The notes: a model not told the origin generated them from the letters alone. Shown: positions 20,903-29,712, numbered from the stretch's first letter. The stretch is DNA of 64,000 bases from Streptomyces sp. NRRL S-340 (GCF_000720185.1 NZ_JOIY01000033.1:124001-188000), one strand, 5' to 3'. Made by a program: numbers and translations.

Positions 20903-21448
20903 CTACGCCGGCCAGGCCTCCGCGAGCATCTTGCGGGTGTCGGCGAGCAGCTGCGGCAGGACACGGGTGTGGCCGACCACCGGCATGAAGTTCGTGTCGC
21001 CGCCCCAGCGGGGCACGATGTGCTGGTGGAGGTGGGCGGCGATGCCCGCGCCCGCCACCGAGCCCTGGTTCATGCCGATGTTGAAGCCGTGGGCGCCCGA
21101 GGCGGCCCGCAGCGCCCGCATGGCCTGCTTGGTCAGCTCCCCCAGCTCGGCGGTCTCCGCCTCAGTGAGGTCGGTGTAGTCGGCGACGTGCCGGTAGGGC
21201 ACGGTCATCAGGTGGCCGCCGTTGTACGGGTACAGGTTGAGCACCGCGTACACCTGCTCGCCGCGTCGGACGATCAGCCCGTCCTCGTCGGACTTGGCCG
21301 GGATGGCGCAGAAGGGGCAGCCGTCCTTCGCCCCTGGACCGGTCGGCTTGTTCTCGCCCTGGATGTAGGCCATCCGGTGGGGCGTCCACAGACGCTGGAA
21401 CGCGTCCTGCGTCCCCACTCCGATCTGCTGCTCCGGCTCACTCGTCAT
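20903..21448 (-). CDS. HIT-family nucleotide phosphorylase/hydrolase (Ap4A phosphorylase-like)
   Basis: The 181-residue protein carries the histidine triad HLHQHIVP (His139, His141, His143) and an N-terminal zinc-type pair in GCPFCAIP. The mycobacterial counterpart beside pgsA and thrS (Rv2613c) is an Ap4A phosphorylase, so dinucleoside polyphosphate turnover is the likely role, perhaps related to Ap4A made by aminoacyl-tRNA synthetases. An alternative ATG lies 12 bases upstream; neither has a clear ribosome site. Confidence 0.9.
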   Translation of the reverse strand: MTSEPEQQIGVGTQDAFQRLWTPHRMAYIQGENKPTGPGAKDGCPFCAIPAKSDEDGLIVRRGEQVYAVLNLYPYNGGHLMTVPYRHVADYTDLTEAETAELGELTKQAMRALRAASGAHGFNIGMNQGSVAGAGIAAHLHQHIVPRWGGDTNFMPVVGHTRVLPQLLADTRKMLAEAWPA

Positions 21449-21545
21449 GCAAGGCAGCATATGGCTTCGGCGGTTCACGGCGTGTCGGCGGGGCGCCCGG
21501 AACAGGATGTGCGGCCAGGCTCGGCCGGTGGACGGCGACGGCCCG

Positions 21546-22172
21546 GTGACCCGCCGCGAGCGGCGGGTGGACGCCCCGCTCGCGGTGGCCTCCCCGTACG
21601 CGGTGCTGGTCCCCGGCAAGAGCCTGCCCAGGGCACCGGCCGACGGCTGCCGGGCGGTGCCGGCCGCGAGCTGGGCCGTCTTCGCCGTCGGCCACGGGGT
21701 GCACCGGCGGCTGAGCAGCCAGGGCGTGCGCTTCGTGCGCCGGCGCCGGCCGGACACGCTGGCCGTCCCGCTGCCGCTGCTGCGGCCGGTGCGGATCCTG
21801 CGGGTCTACGACGCCGTGCGGCGTCGGCGCGGGCGCACGCGGTGCCCGTTGCAGGCGCGGGTGATGCTGTACGCCGGTCTGTCGGCACTGCTGCCCGGCC
21901 TGGCCGGATCCCTGACCGTGTACGGCCCGGAGCACCGTGCCCCGCGCGCCACGATCCGCACGTTCGGCGAGTCGGTGTGGGGGACGTGCTCCACGCCTGC
22001 CGCCGTCGGCCACGGGGACGTGACGCCGGTGACATCGGCCGGCCGGCTGGTGGCGGTCGTCCTGATGGGCTGCGGGCCGGCGCTGCCGGGCGCGGCGACC
22101 GGGGCGTTCTCGTCCGGGCCGACGCAGCGCCCCGCGCAGCCGGGCGAGGAGCGAAGGCCCCCGGGGAGCTGA
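21546..22172 (+). CDS. Potassium channel-like protein with degenerate selectivity filter
   Basis: The ~208-residue frame has the plan of a six-helix voltage-gated-type K+ channel: an Arg-rich S4-like segment (LLRPVRILRVYDAV), a pore region (TFGESVWGTCST) and filter. But the filter reads AAVGHGD instead of TVGYGD, and helices expected to be Leu/Trp-rich are interrupted by Pro and Gly (e.g. LMGCGPALPGAA). Several differences from the consensus would each need a single change toward G or C. The frame is intact with no stop, so it may be a decaying gene, a non-selective relative, or a gene of new function. GTG at 21546 is a guess. It diverges from the HIT gene. Confidence 0.55.
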   Translation: MTRRERRVDAPLAVASPYAVLVPGKSLPRAPADGCRAVPAASWAVFAVGHGVHRRLSSQGVRFVRRRRPDTLAVPLPLLRPVRILRVYDAVRRRRGRTRCPLQARVMLYAGLSALLPGLAGSLTVYGPEHRAPRATIRTFGESVWGTCSTPAAVGHGDVTPVTSAGRLVAVVLMGCGPALPGAATGAFSSGPTQRPAQPGEERRPPGS

Positions 22173-22190
22173 GCTTCCCGGGGGCCTTCG
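22152..22190. terminator. Terminator between channel-like gene and thrS
   Basis: An 18-bp stem (22152-22169 with 22173-22190, one G-U) has a 3-nt loop. It starts inside the last codons of the plus-strand gene and serves both convergent genes. Confidence 0.85.
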
Positions 22191-22261
22191 CGGGCCGGTC
22201 CGCAGGTGCCGGGGCCGGTTCGCAGAGGTGCGGTCACGGACGCCCGGTCACCGGTGCCGGA

Positions 22262-24238
22262 TCAGACCTGCGCCCGCTCCTCGACGACCTTCACGATCTT
22301 CGCGATGGCGTCCTCGAAGGGGATGCCGTTCTCCTGGGAGCCGTCGCGGTAGCGGAAGGAGACGGCGTTGTTCGCCATGTCCTCGTCGCCCGCGATGACC
22401 ATGAAGGGCACCTTCTGCTTCTGGGCGTTGCGGATCTTCTTCTGCATGCGGTCGGAGGACGAGTCGACCTCGACCCGCAGACCCTTCTTCTTCGCCGCGG
22501 CGGCGAACTTCTCCAGGTACTCCACGTGCCCGTCGCCGATCGGGATGCCGAGCGCCTGCACCGGCGCCAGCCAGGCCGGGAACGCGCCCGCGTAGTGCTC
22601 CAGGAGCACGGCGAAGAAGCGCTCGATGGAGCCGAAGAGCGCGCGGTGGATCATGACCGGGCGCTGCTTGGAGCCGTCGGCGGCCGTGTACTCCAGGTTG
22701 AACCGCTCGGGCAGGTTGAAGTCGAGCTGGACCGTCGACATCTGCCAGGTCCGGCCGATCGCGTCCTTGACCTGGACGGAGATCTTCGGGCCGTAGAAGG
22801 CGGCGCCGCCCGGGTCCGGGACCAGTTCGAGTCCCTGCTTCTCGCCGACCTGGCGCAGGGTCTCGGTGGCCTCCTCCCAGACCTCGTCCGAACCGACGAA
22901 CTTCTCCGGGTCCTTGGTGGACAGCTCCAGGTAGAAGTCGCTCAGACCGTAGTCGCGCAGCAGGTTGAGCACGAAGGTGAGGGTCTTGTCGAGCTCCTCG
23001 GCCATCTGCTCACGCGTGCAGTAGATGTGCGCGTCGTCCTGGGTGAAGCCGCGCGAGCGGGTCAGGCCGTGCACCACGCCCGACTTCTCGTACCGGTACA
23101 CGGTCCCGAACTCGAACAGGCGCAGCGGCAGTTCGCGGTAGGACCGGCCGCGCGCGTCGAAGATCAGGTTGTGCATCGGGCAGTTCATGGGCTTCAGGTA
23201 GTAGTCCACGCCCTCGTCGAGCTGCATGGGCGGGTACATGCCGTCGGCGTACCAGTCCAGGTGGCCCGAGGTCTCGAAGAGCTTCCCCTTGGTCGCGTGC
23301 GGGGTGTAGACGAACTCGTAGCCCTCCTCCTCGTGACGGCGGCGCGAGTAGTCCTCCATGACCCGGCGGACGGTGCCGCCCTTGGGGTGGAAGACGGCGA
23401 GACCGGAGCCGATCTGGTCGGAGATGGAGAACAGGTCCAGCTCGTTGCCCAGTTTGCGGTGGTCGCGCTTCTCGGCCTCGGCGAGGAAGTCGAGGTACTG
23501 CTTCAGCTCGTCCTTGGACGGCCAGGCGGTGCCGTAGATGCGCTGGAGCATCGGGTTCTTCTCGCTGCCGCGCCAGTAGGCGGCGGCGTTGCGCATCAGC
23601 TTGAACGCCGGGATCAGCCGGGTGGAGGGCAGGTGGGGACCGCGGCAGAGGTCCTTCCAGCACAGCTCGCCGGTCTTGGCGTCCAGGTTGTCGTAGATCG
23701 TCAGCTCACCGGCGCCGACCTCGACGTCCGCGCCGTCGTCGTGCGAGGCGGAGCCCTTGAGGCCGATCAGCTCCAGCTTGTACGGCTCGTCGGCCAGTTC
23801 CTCGCGGGCGGCCTCGTCGGTGACGACGCGGCGGGAGAACTTCTGGCCGCGCTTCTGGATCTCCTGCATCTTCTTCTCGATGGCCTTGAGATCCTCGGGC
23901 GTGAACGGCCGCTCGACGTCGAAGTCGTAGTAGAAGCCGTCCCGCACCGGCGGGCCGATGCCCAGCTTGGCCTCGGGGAAGATCTCCTGCACGGCCTGGG
24001 CCATGACGTGCGCGGTGGAGTGGCGCAGGATGTTCAGGCCGTCCTCGGAGGAGATCTCCACGCCCTCGACGGTCTCGCCGTCCCGGACCTCGTACGCCAG
24101 GTCCTTCAGCTCGCCGCCCACGCGCGCGGCGATGACGGAGCGCTCGCCGGCGAAGAGGTCAGCGGCCGTGGTGCCCGTCGTCACCGTGCGCTCTTCCCGC
24201 TCGGAATCGCGTTGGATGATCACACGGACGTCTGACAC
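22262..24238 (-). CDS. thrS: Threonyl-tRNA synthetase
   Basis: The 658-residue class II synthetase has an N-terminal TGS domain, an editing-type domain with the HSTAH motif, the catalytic core (motif 2 around [13 protein letters not shown], motif 3 near [14 protein letters not shown]) and a C-terminal anticodon-binding domain. GTG at 24238 has GGAGAG 6 bases upstream and gives MSDVRVIIQ, the usual start. In mycobacteria thrS heads the HIT-pgsA-acyltransferase-pimA operon; here HIT follows after the channel-like gene on the other strand. Confidence 0.97.
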   Translation of the reverse strand: MSDVRVIIQRDSEREERTVTTGTTAADLFAGERSVIAARVGGELKDLAYEVRDGETVEGVEISSEDGLNILRHSTAHVMAQAVQEIFPEAKLGIGPPVRDGFYYDFDVERPFTPEDLKAIEKKMQEIQKRGQKFSRRVVTDEAAREELADEPYKLELIGLKGSASHDDGADVEVGAGELTIYDNLDAKTGELCWKDLCRGPHLPSTRLIPAFKLMRNAAAYWRGSEKNPMLQRIYGTAWPSKDELKQYLDFLAEAEKRDHRKLGNELDLFSISDQIGSGLAVFHPKGGTVRRVMEDYSRRRHEEEGYEFVYTPHATKGKLFETSGHLDWYADGMYPPMQLDEGVDYYLKPMNCPMHNLIFDARGRSYRELPLRLFEFGTVYRYEKSGVVHGLTRSRGFTQDDAHIYCTREQMAEELDKTLTFVLNLLRDYGLSDFYLELSTKDPEKFVGSDEVWEEATETLRQVGEKQGLELVPDPGGAAFYGPKISVQVKDAIGRTWQMSTVQLDFNLPERFNLEYTAADGSKQRPVMIHRALFGSIERFFAVLLEHYAGAFPAWLAPVQALGIPIGDGHVEYLEKFAAAAKKKGLRVEVDSSSDRMQKKIRNAQKQKVPFMVIAGDEDMANNAVSFRYRDGSQENGIPFEDAIAKIVKVVEERAQV

Positions 24239-24337
24239 CGGTCTCTCCTGACTGCAGGTGGGGTGCGGCGCCATACCGGGAGCGCGCGCACTGGGATGGT
24301 ACCGAGACAGGGGTGCCCTCCGCGAAACGGTTCTTTC

Positions 24338-25576
24338 TCAGTCGTCCGGGCCACGCTCCGGCCCGGCGTCCGGCGCCCCGAAGAAGTCGGTGTCCTTCGG
24401 TTCCTCCTCCAGCGACTTCATCAGCCGGTCCCGCTCCTCGTCGTCCACCCGCACGGGGACGACCTCGCACGCGCCGGTGATCCGGCGGAAGCCGCCCCTG
24501 CTCTCCAGCCGTCCGAGCACCCGCACCGGCAGGCCCACGAGGTGGGCGTGCCCGGCGGTGCGGTAGTCCTCCTCGTCCAGGGTCACGCGGACGTAGGGCA
24601 CCTCGGCCCCGGAGAGCACCCGCAGCCGCACGGTTCCCTCGCCGTGCGGCTGGGTCCTGCGCATCCTGACCACCGCGCCGGTGACGCGCACGGGCACGGA
24701 CGGCTCGGCGCGCAGGTAGCGGGCCCCCGCGTCGCGCAGGACGGGCAGGTCGCCCGGCGAGAACTCGACGGCCTCTGCGGCGGCGCAGTCCGCCGGGACA
24801 CCGGCGGCCGGTGCCCAGTCGACCGCGATCCGCGCGCCCTCGGTGCCGCGCACCAGCGCGACCAGCGCCTCGGTCAGCTCGCGGCTGGCACCGGCCCGCA
24901 CCGCGCCGTCGAAGGCGTCCATGGCGCCGGTGGCCCGCCGGTAGTCGATGGCCTCGCGGACGGCGTAGACCGCCTGGTGGAGCCGTACGGCGAGCGGCCG
25001 GGCGGGGTCGACCGGCACGAGCGCGGTGAGGCCGGCGCCGCCGGCCGCGGAGCCGACCAGGACGTGGCCGAGGCAGGCGGCGGCCGGGCGGCGGTGCCGT
25101 GCGCCGTGGTAGCCGGTCCGCGCGCGGGTGGCGAGCGCGGCGGCGAGCAGGGTCTGCCGGGCGGCGGAGCGCAGCCGCTCCTCGACGGTCCAGGGCGCGG
25201 TCCCCGCGGGCCCGCCGGGCACGTCCCGCCACCAGTGGATCTCGTCGCTGGGTACGGCGAGGGCGGCCAGCACGGCGTGTGCGGACGGCGTCCGGCAGCG
25301 GGCCAGGGCGTCCAGCGCCTCGCCGAGCAGGTCGTCGCTGTCGGGGAAGGCACGGCTGACGGGCACCAGCAGGCTCGTGGCGCCGCCGGGCCCGGGCGGG
25401 GTCCAGCGGCCGTAGTGCCCGGCGGCGCCGCCGCGGCGCTGCCAGCCGTGCCGGTGCAGCAGGGCGGCGAGCACGGCCGGGTCGACGTCGGCGGGGCGGG
25501 GGGTGCGGTCCAGGGGGGTGCCGACGGGGTGCGGCGGCGCCGGGCGCCGCGGCTCGTCGAGGGGGCGGTGCGTCAC
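24338..25576 (-). CDS. Conserved hypothetical protein coupled to DUF4365 gene
   Basis: A 412-residue soluble protein that I do not recognise. The N-terminal ~300 residues are rich in Ala and Arg with long helices. The C-terminal ~110 residues look beta-rich and OB-fold-like (PVRVTGAVVRMRRT ... HLVGLPVRVLGRLESRGGFRRITGACEVVPVRV), ending in an acidic tail. The GTG start overlaps the upstream DUF4365 stop as GTGA and has GGGAGG about 7 bases upstream. Coupling suggests the two proteins work together, possibly on nucleic acid; this is inference. The frame is open much further upstream but without support. Confidence 0.75.
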   Translation of the reverse strand: MTHRPLDEPRRPAPPHPVGTPLDRTPRPADVDPAVLAALLHRHGWQRRGGAAGHYGRWTPPGPGGATSLLVPVSRAFPDSDDLLGEALDALARCRTPSAHAVLAALAVPSDEIHWWRDVPGGPAGTAPWTVEERLRSAARQTLLAAALATRARTGYHGARHRRPAAACLGHVLVGSAAGGAGLTALVPVDPARPLAVRLHQAVYAVREAIDYRRATGAMDAFDGAVRAGASRELTEALVALVRGTEGARIAVDWAPAAGVPADCAAAEAVEFSPGDLPVLRDAGARYLRAEPSVPVRVTGAVVRMRRTQPHGEGTVRLRVLSGAEVPYVRVTLDEEDYRTAGHAHLVGLPVRVLGRLESRGGFRRITGACEVVPVRVDDEERDRLMKSLEEEPKDTDFFGAPDAGPERGPDD

Positions 25577-26139
25577 GGTCTGCCTCCCGTCCCGACCCGC
25601 GTCATGATCTCGCACAGGGCCCGGTCGTCGAAGATGCGCGAGGTCGGTATGCGCACGGTGGTCCGGTGCCGGCCGGTGACGGGGTGGCCGGCGAGGTTGA
25701 CCCAGTAGCAGCAGTGCCTCAGATCGAGCCGGTCGTGTCCGGCGCGCAGCCACTGGTCCTGGGAGCGCGGCACGATCATCACGACCAGGATCTTGTGGAC
25801 CGAGACCGGGGTGCGGGCGAGCTTCGCCAGGTGGGCGTTGTCCAGCGTGAAGGAGAAGTACGGGCCCGGCGGGTGGGGCGGGATCTGGTAGGTGCACTTC
25901 AGCTGCACCTTGATGGTCACCTCGTCGTCGACGGTGTGACCGGGGGCGCTGTGGCTGACGTGCCAGTCGATGCCGTTGTCCGGGAAGGGCTGCGACAGCG
26001 AGCAGCCCGCCGCGGCGGCGACCGCGTGCAGATATCCCACCTGCAGTGTCTCCATGCAGGCGGTGGTGGCGAGTGTGCCGCGCCTGCTGCCCGCGCGGTC
26101 GGGCAGCAGCCCGCCCCGCTCGGGCTGCGCCATCACCAT
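25573..26139 (-). CDS. DUF4365 domain protein, possible PD-(D/E)xK nuclease fold
   Basis: The 188-residue protein has the DUF4365 pattern: an N-terminal helix, then PDNGIDWHVSH and, after a strand, IKVQLKCTY. Asp followed by a Q-x-K element is how PD-(D/E)xK-type nuclease-like folds appear in this family, but no activity can be claimed. Three Met codons compete near the start; the ATG at 26139 has GGAAGG 9 bases upstream. First gene of a coupled pair; divergent from the exonuclease gene at 26398. Confidence 0.8.
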   Translation of the reverse strand: MVMAQPERGGLLPDRAGSRRGTLATTACMETLQVGYLHAVAAAAGCSLSQPFPDNGIDWHVSHSAPGHTVDDEVTIKVQLKCTYQIPPHPPGPYFSFTLDNAHLAKLARTPVSVHKILVVMIVPRSQDQWLRAGHDRLDLRHCCYWVNLAGHPVTGRHRTTVRIPTSRIFDDRALCEIMTRVGTGGRP

Positions 26140-26397
26140 GACCGACAGCCTTCCGGACCGAGGGGATTACGGAGCGATCGCCGGGTGGATCGCCGAGCGC
26201 GCGCCGAACGACCTGCGGGACGTGCCGGGCGGACCGGCGGGGCGCGCGGCCCCGGTCCCCGGAGCGGGCCGTGAACTGCAAAGACCCGTACTCCTGTTGT
26301 CTCCTTCCGGCGTACGGCGCAAACGGCCCGGGTATCACCGGATCGGGCGGCGGACGGCACGTCAGCCGCCTTGGTGGAGCGAGGAGTTGTGGTCGAC

Positions 26398-27126
26398 ATG
26401 ACGTGCTGCTGGTACGAGGGGCCGCTGGCCGCCTTCGACACGGAGACCACGGGCGTCGACGTCGAGACCGACCGCATCGTGTCGGCCGCCGTCGTCGTCC
26501 AGGACGCGCCGGGCGCCCGTCCGCGCACCAGGCGCTGGCTGGTGAATCCCGGGGTGCCGGTGCCCGAGGCCGCGACGGCGGTGCACGGGCTGACGGAGGA
26601 CCATCTGCACCGCAACGGGCGCTGGCCGGCCCCGGTGATGCACGAGATAGCCGAGGAGCTGGCGGAACAGGCCGCCCTGGGCCGCCCGCTCGTGGTGATG
26701 AACGCGCCGTTCGATCTGACGCTGCTGGACCGGGAGTTGCGGCGGCACCGCGCCTCCTCGCTGGGCCGCCGGCTGGAGGCGTCGCCGCTGTGCGTGCTGG
26801 ATCCGCGGGTGCTGGACAAGCACCTCGACCGGTATCGCAAGGGCCGGCGCACCCTCACCGATCTGTGCGCGCACTACGAGGTCACGCTGGCGGACGCGCA
26901 CGACGCGGCGGCGGACGCGCTGGCCGCGATGGAGGTGGTCCGGGCGCTCGGCCGCCGCTTCGCGGCCCGTCTGGAGCGCCTGTCCCCCACCGAGCTGCAC
27001 ACCCTGCAGACCGGCTGGCACGCGGCCCAGGCGCGCGGGCTGCAGGCGTGGTTCGCGCGCACCGGCGCGGAGGAGACGGTGGACCCGTCCTGGCCGCTGC
27101 GGCCCCAGCTTCCCGCGGCGGCATGA
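26398..27126 (+). CDS. DnaQ/RNase T-type 3'-5' exonuclease
   Basis: The 242-residue protein has the DEDDh exonuclease motifs: AAFDTETTGVD (Exo I, Asp and Glu), NAPFDLTLLDREL (Exo II) and the C-terminal DAHDAAADALA (Exo III with His and Asp). It resembles the epsilon-type proofreading domain but is a stand-alone protein of the kind often annotated as 3'-5' exonuclease in streptomycetes. ATG at 26398 has GAGGAG 11 bases upstream. Confidence 0.9.
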   Translation: MTCCWYEGPLAAFDTETTGVDVETDRIVSAAVVVQDAPGARPRTRRWLVNPGVPVPEAATAVHGLTEDHLHRNGRWPAPVMHEIAEELAEQAALGRPLVVMNAPFDLTLLDRELRRHRASSLGRRLEASPLCVLDPRVLDKHLDRYRKGRRTLTDLCAHYEVTLADAHDAAADALAAMEVVRALGRRFAARLERLSPTELHTLQTGWHAAQARGLQAWFARTGAEETVDPSWPLRPQLPAAA

Positions 27127-27165
27127 AGAAGCACCGCCGCCGCAGTCGCCCGCGGTGACATGAAG

Positions 27166-27195
27166 AAGGCCGGTCCGACGATGCGGACCGGCCTT
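27166..27195. terminator. Terminator between exonuclease gene and tRNA-Val
   Basis: A perfect 12-bp stem (27166-27177 with 27184-27195) has a 6-nt loop. It serves the plus-strand exonuclease gene and the minus-strand tRNA, which ends 7 bases away. Confidence 0.8.
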
Positions 27196-27201
27196 TCCCG
27201 G

Positions 27202-27273
27202 TGGGCGATACTGGGTTCGAACCAGTGACCTCTTCGGTGTGAACGAAGCGCTCTCCCACTGAGCTAATCGCCC
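27202..27273 (-). tRNA. tRNA-Val (CAC)
   Basis: A 72-base cloverleaf: acceptor stem GGGCGAT/ATCGCCC, discriminator A, D-arm AGCTCAGTGGGAGAGC, anticodon stem CTTCG/CGAAG with loop TTCACAC (anticodon CAC) and T-arm CTGGTTCGAACCCAG. No CCA is encoded. Identical to the copy at 28282-28353. Confidence 0.97.
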
Positions 27274-27312
27274 GGGAACGCACTGAACAATACAGGGCGC
27301 CGTGGCCTTCCT

Positions 27313-27759
27313 TCAAACCGCTCCGAGGCGCGCGGCCAGGCCGCGCCGTCCGGAGCGCATCATGAGGCGGTGGTTGAGCCGGAAGACCGGCCTGCCCGGC
27401 ACGGCGAGGCGGCGCAGCAGCGGCTTGTTCACGTCGACGACCTGGTCGTAGCGGGCCAGGGTGCCCGCGCCCCGAGCGGTCAGGGTCCAGCGCGCCCAGC
27501 CGTCGATGTCCCCGCTCATCGCCACTTCCAGGACCCCGGCCGCCGGATCGCGGCGCACCTCGCGGGCGGTGAACGTCATGTCGTACGGAAGGAGGGAGCG
27601 GATCCGGACGACGCCGGTGGTCGCGTCGGTCCGCCGGACCTCCCGCACCTGGCGCCACCACCGGGGGTAGTCCTCGATCCGCTCCAGCGCGCCGTACACG
27701 GCGGCGGGCGGCGCGGGCAGGGGCCACAGGCTGCGGAAGCGGTAGTGGGTCCAGTCCAT
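27313..27759 (-). CDS. SRPBCC-family (polyketide cyclase/dehydrase-like) protein
   Basis: The 148-residue protein fits the helix-grip fold: an N-terminal WPLPAPPAAVYGALERIEDYPRWW segment typical of START/SRPBCC proteins, beta strands, and a long C-terminal helix (RLNHRLMMRSGRRGLAARL). Members bind hydrophobic ligands or act as cyclases; the ligand here cannot be told. It lies between the two tRNA-Val(CAC) genes on the same strand. Confidence 0.85.
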   Translation of the reverse strand: MDWTHYRFRSLWPLPAPPAAVYGALERIEDYPRWWRQVREVRRTDATTGVVRIRSLLPYDMTFTAREVRRDPAAGVLEVAMSGDIDGWARWTLTARGAGTLARYDQVVDVNKPLLRRLAVPGRPVFRLNHRLMMRSGRRGLAARLGAV

Positions 27760-28239
27760 GGGCCTCAGTCTGCCCCGCCGCCGCTGCCGCGCCGCACGGT
27801 CTCTTCCTCGCCGCACCCCCGTAACGCGGCGAACGCGGCGAGGAAAAGTGACGGGGTATTGGAAAACCGCGCGGTAACCGCCGGGGATTTCCGCGGGCGG
27901 TTCGTGCGGGCACTTCCGGCGGGAAAAGAGACGGTCCCGAAAGTCCGTCTTCACCGGTCTTCGGATACTTCTTCTCGGAGGCGGCAATGGAGCCGCACCG
28001 GCTCCGCGCGGCTCTCTCGGCGCGCTCCCTGACTCCCTCTGAGGTAACGGACCGTCACCGGCCGACCGCCGGGCCGGGGTTCCCCGCGCGCATCCCGCGC
28101 CACACCCGCCCGACCGGGAGGGCGGCCGGCCGAGACCGGCGAAAGCCGGGACGGGCGGCAGACCGGGACGGGACCGGCGGAGGCCACCGCCGCGGCGCGG
28201 TGCGGGCGGGGACGCGAGGCGGGTGCGGGCGCAGACGAC
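27760..28239. other. 480-bp intergenic stretch with clustered dyads, no gene seen
   Basis: No credible coding frame is visible. Dyads include an 11-bp stem 27804-27814 with 27835-27845 (20-nt loop) and a 10-bp palindrome ACCGCGCGGT at 27866-27875. A further 7-bp pair is 27876-27882 with 27896-27902. Base composition is locally less GC-rich around 27840-27960. It must contain the promoter of the SRPBCC gene, but I could not place one. Confidence 0.4.
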
Positions 28240-28273
28240 GGCGGCCCGCCTGCGTGATCGCAGACGGGCCGCC
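28240..28273 (-). terminator. Terminator of second tRNA-Val (CAC)
   Basis: A 15-bp stem (28240-28254 with 28259-28273, one pair being G-U in the minus-strand RNA) has a 4-nt loop. It begins 8 bases past the 3' end of the tRNA. Confidence 0.8.
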
Positions 28274-28281
28274 GTCCCGGG

Positions 28282-28353
28282 TGGGCGATACTGGGTTCGA
28301 ACCAGTGACCTCTTCGGTGTGAACGAAGCGCTCTCCCACTGAGCTAATCGCCC
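28282..28353 (-). tRNA. tRNA-Val (CAC), second copy
   Basis: Identical over all 72 bases to the gene at 27202-27273, including the short flanks (GTGGGCGAT side and CCCGGG side). The two copies are 1.08 kb apart in the same orientation, each with its own hairpin terminator. Confidence 0.97.
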
Positions 28354-28478
28354 GGGCGCAGGAAGAACATTACCGCATGTCAGGGTGTGCACGGCACCAC
28401 GGGGGCGCGAGGAGCACGGACCGGTCCGGCCGGGGTGGCGGCGGCGCGCGCCGGAAGCGCGCCCCGTACCCCTCGGAC

Positions 28479-28518
28479 CCGGTCAGGGGCCGGTCAGGGA
28501 CCGGTCAGGGGCCGGTCA
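28479..28518. repeat. 11-bp tandem repeat reaching a stop codon
   Basis: Units of CCGGTCAGGG plus one base start at 28479, 28490 and 28501, with a partial fourth at 28512. The last unit runs into the stop codon of the minus-strand membrane protein gene at 28516. Confidence 0.75.
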
Positions 28519-28980
28519 CTGGTTCTTGATGCTCCAGGGCATGACGAGCCCGAACTTCCAGAAGTAGACGCCGGCCAGCCCGCCGATGATCACGAGCCCG
28601 GTCACCGTCAGGATGATGTTGCGGCGGCGCACCTTCGGGTCGAGCGCCCGCTGGGCCGCCTCGGTGACCTTGCGCTTGGTCCAGCGCAGCACCAGCTGGG
28701 CCCAGACGAACTCGGTCGCCCAGACGGCCATGCCCCCGAAGATCACCACCCAGCCCGGGCCGGGCAGCGGGAGCAGGACGACGCCGCTCACCACGACCGC
28801 CAGGCCGACGACGAAGACACCGACCTGCCAGCTCACGTGGAGCACACGGCGTGACCGGATGAATTCCGGCGCGCGTGAACCCAGGCCGCGCCGGTCCCGG
28901 CTGTCGGCCGCCTCCGCCTCCATCTTCGCTCCGTCCGACGCTCCGGCAACCTCGCCCGGCCGGTCACTCCCCGTATTCAT
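28516..28980 (-). CDS. PGPGW/TIGR02611-type membrane protein
   Basis: The 154-residue protein has three membrane helices, the middle pair containing the diagnostic LLPLPGPGWVVIFGG motif, and a polar N-terminus of about 50 residues. Family function is unknown. ATG at 28980 is chosen over an upstream codon because the family N-terminus is polar and short and a TAGGG lies about 10 bases before it. It diverges from ssgB. Confidence 0.88.
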   Translation of the reverse strand: MNTGSDRPGEVAGASDGAKMEAEAADSRDRRGLGSRAPEFIRSRRVLHVSWQVGVFVVGLAVVVSGVVLLPLPGPGWVVIFGGMAVWATEFVWAQLVLRWTKRKVTEAAQRALDPKVRRRNIILTVTGLVIIGGLAGVYFWKFGLVMPWSIKNQ

Positions 28981-29171
28981 GTGGCTGAACCCTACCGGAG
29001 AGAAACCTGTCACCGGAATGGCCGTACCACCCGAAGGGGTTCTCGGCCGGAAGAGTTACGTAAAGACAGGCAAAACACTCAGAGGGGTTTACAACGGCAC
29101 CGTAGGTGGCATGTCGATTTCGCCGACGTGCGAATCCCCGAGCGCACACTGAGCGAAAGGCCCTGGCGCTT

Positions 29172-29585
29172 ATGAACACCACGGTCAGCTGCGAGCTGCA
29201 CCTGCGCCTCGTTGTGTCGAGCGAGTCCTCCCTGCCTGTCCCCGCAGGCCTGCGGTACGACACGGCCGACCCCTACGCCGTGCACGCCACCTTCCACACC
29301 GGAGCCGAGGAGACCGTCGAGTGGGTGTTCGCCCGCGACCTCCTCGCCGAGGGGCTTCACCGTCCCACGGGAACCGGCGACGTCCGAGTCTGGCCGTCGC
29401 GCAGTCATGGTCAGGGCGTCGTGTGCATCGCCCTGAGCTCTCCGGAGGGCGAGGCCCTGCTCGAGGCCCCAGCGCGGGCCCTGGAGTCCTTCCTGAAGCG
29501 GACGGACGCTGCCGTGCCCCCCGGCACGGAACACCGGCACTTCGATCTGGATCAGGAGCTGTCGCACATCCTCGCGGAGAGTTAG
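29172..29585 (+). CDS. ssgB: Sporulation-specific cell division regulator SsgB
   Basis: This 137-residue SsgA-like protein matches SsgB in length and sequence as I know it. SsgB localises with SsgA to future septum sites in aerial hyphae and recruits FtsZ, so it is needed for sporulation septation. SALP features are the N-terminal CELHLRLVVS, the WVFARDLLAEGL segment and the VWPSRSHG loop. ssgB transcription is known to depend on the stress sigma factor SigH; I could not assign that promoter confidently in the 190-bp upstream gap. It anchors the window to Streptomyces or a close sporulating relative. Confidence 0.96.
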   Translation: MNTTVSCELHLRLVVSSESSLPVPAGLRYDTADPYAVHATFHTGAEETVEWVFARDLLAEGLHRPTGTGDVRVWPSRSHGQGVVCIALSSPEGEALLEAPARALESFLKRTDAAVPPGTEHRHFDLDQELSHILAES

Positions 29586-29665
29586 CGGTAGGCCGTCGAG
29601 GCCCTTCGAGCTGCCCGTTGCCGTCCACTCGGGGAGACGGCTCGGGCCAGGACAACCGCACACAG

Positions 29666-29712
29666 AGCGCACCGGTGCCGGTCTCCCCGTCGGGGGCCGA
29701 CACCGGTGCGCT
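29666..29712 (+). terminator. Terminator after ssgB
   Basis: A perfect 12-bp outer stem (29666-29677 with 29701-29712) continues into an imperfect inner stem. It lies 80 bases past the ssgB stop and upstream of the next gene's ribosome site. Confidence 0.75.

Noticed and set aside
20342..24235. A ~1300-codon plus-strand frame across the HIT gene and thrS
   Set aside because: It overlaps well-supported genes on the other strand and has Leu/Gly/Val/Asp-rich sequence typical of antisense frames.
24239..24337. Possible T-box leader before thrS
   Set aside because: The gap is too short, and no T-box sequence or specifier stem is seen.
27987..28322. A 111-codon plus-strand frame between the tRNA-Val genes
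   Set aside because: It runs through the terminator and into the tRNA gene and has Arg-rich compositional sequence.
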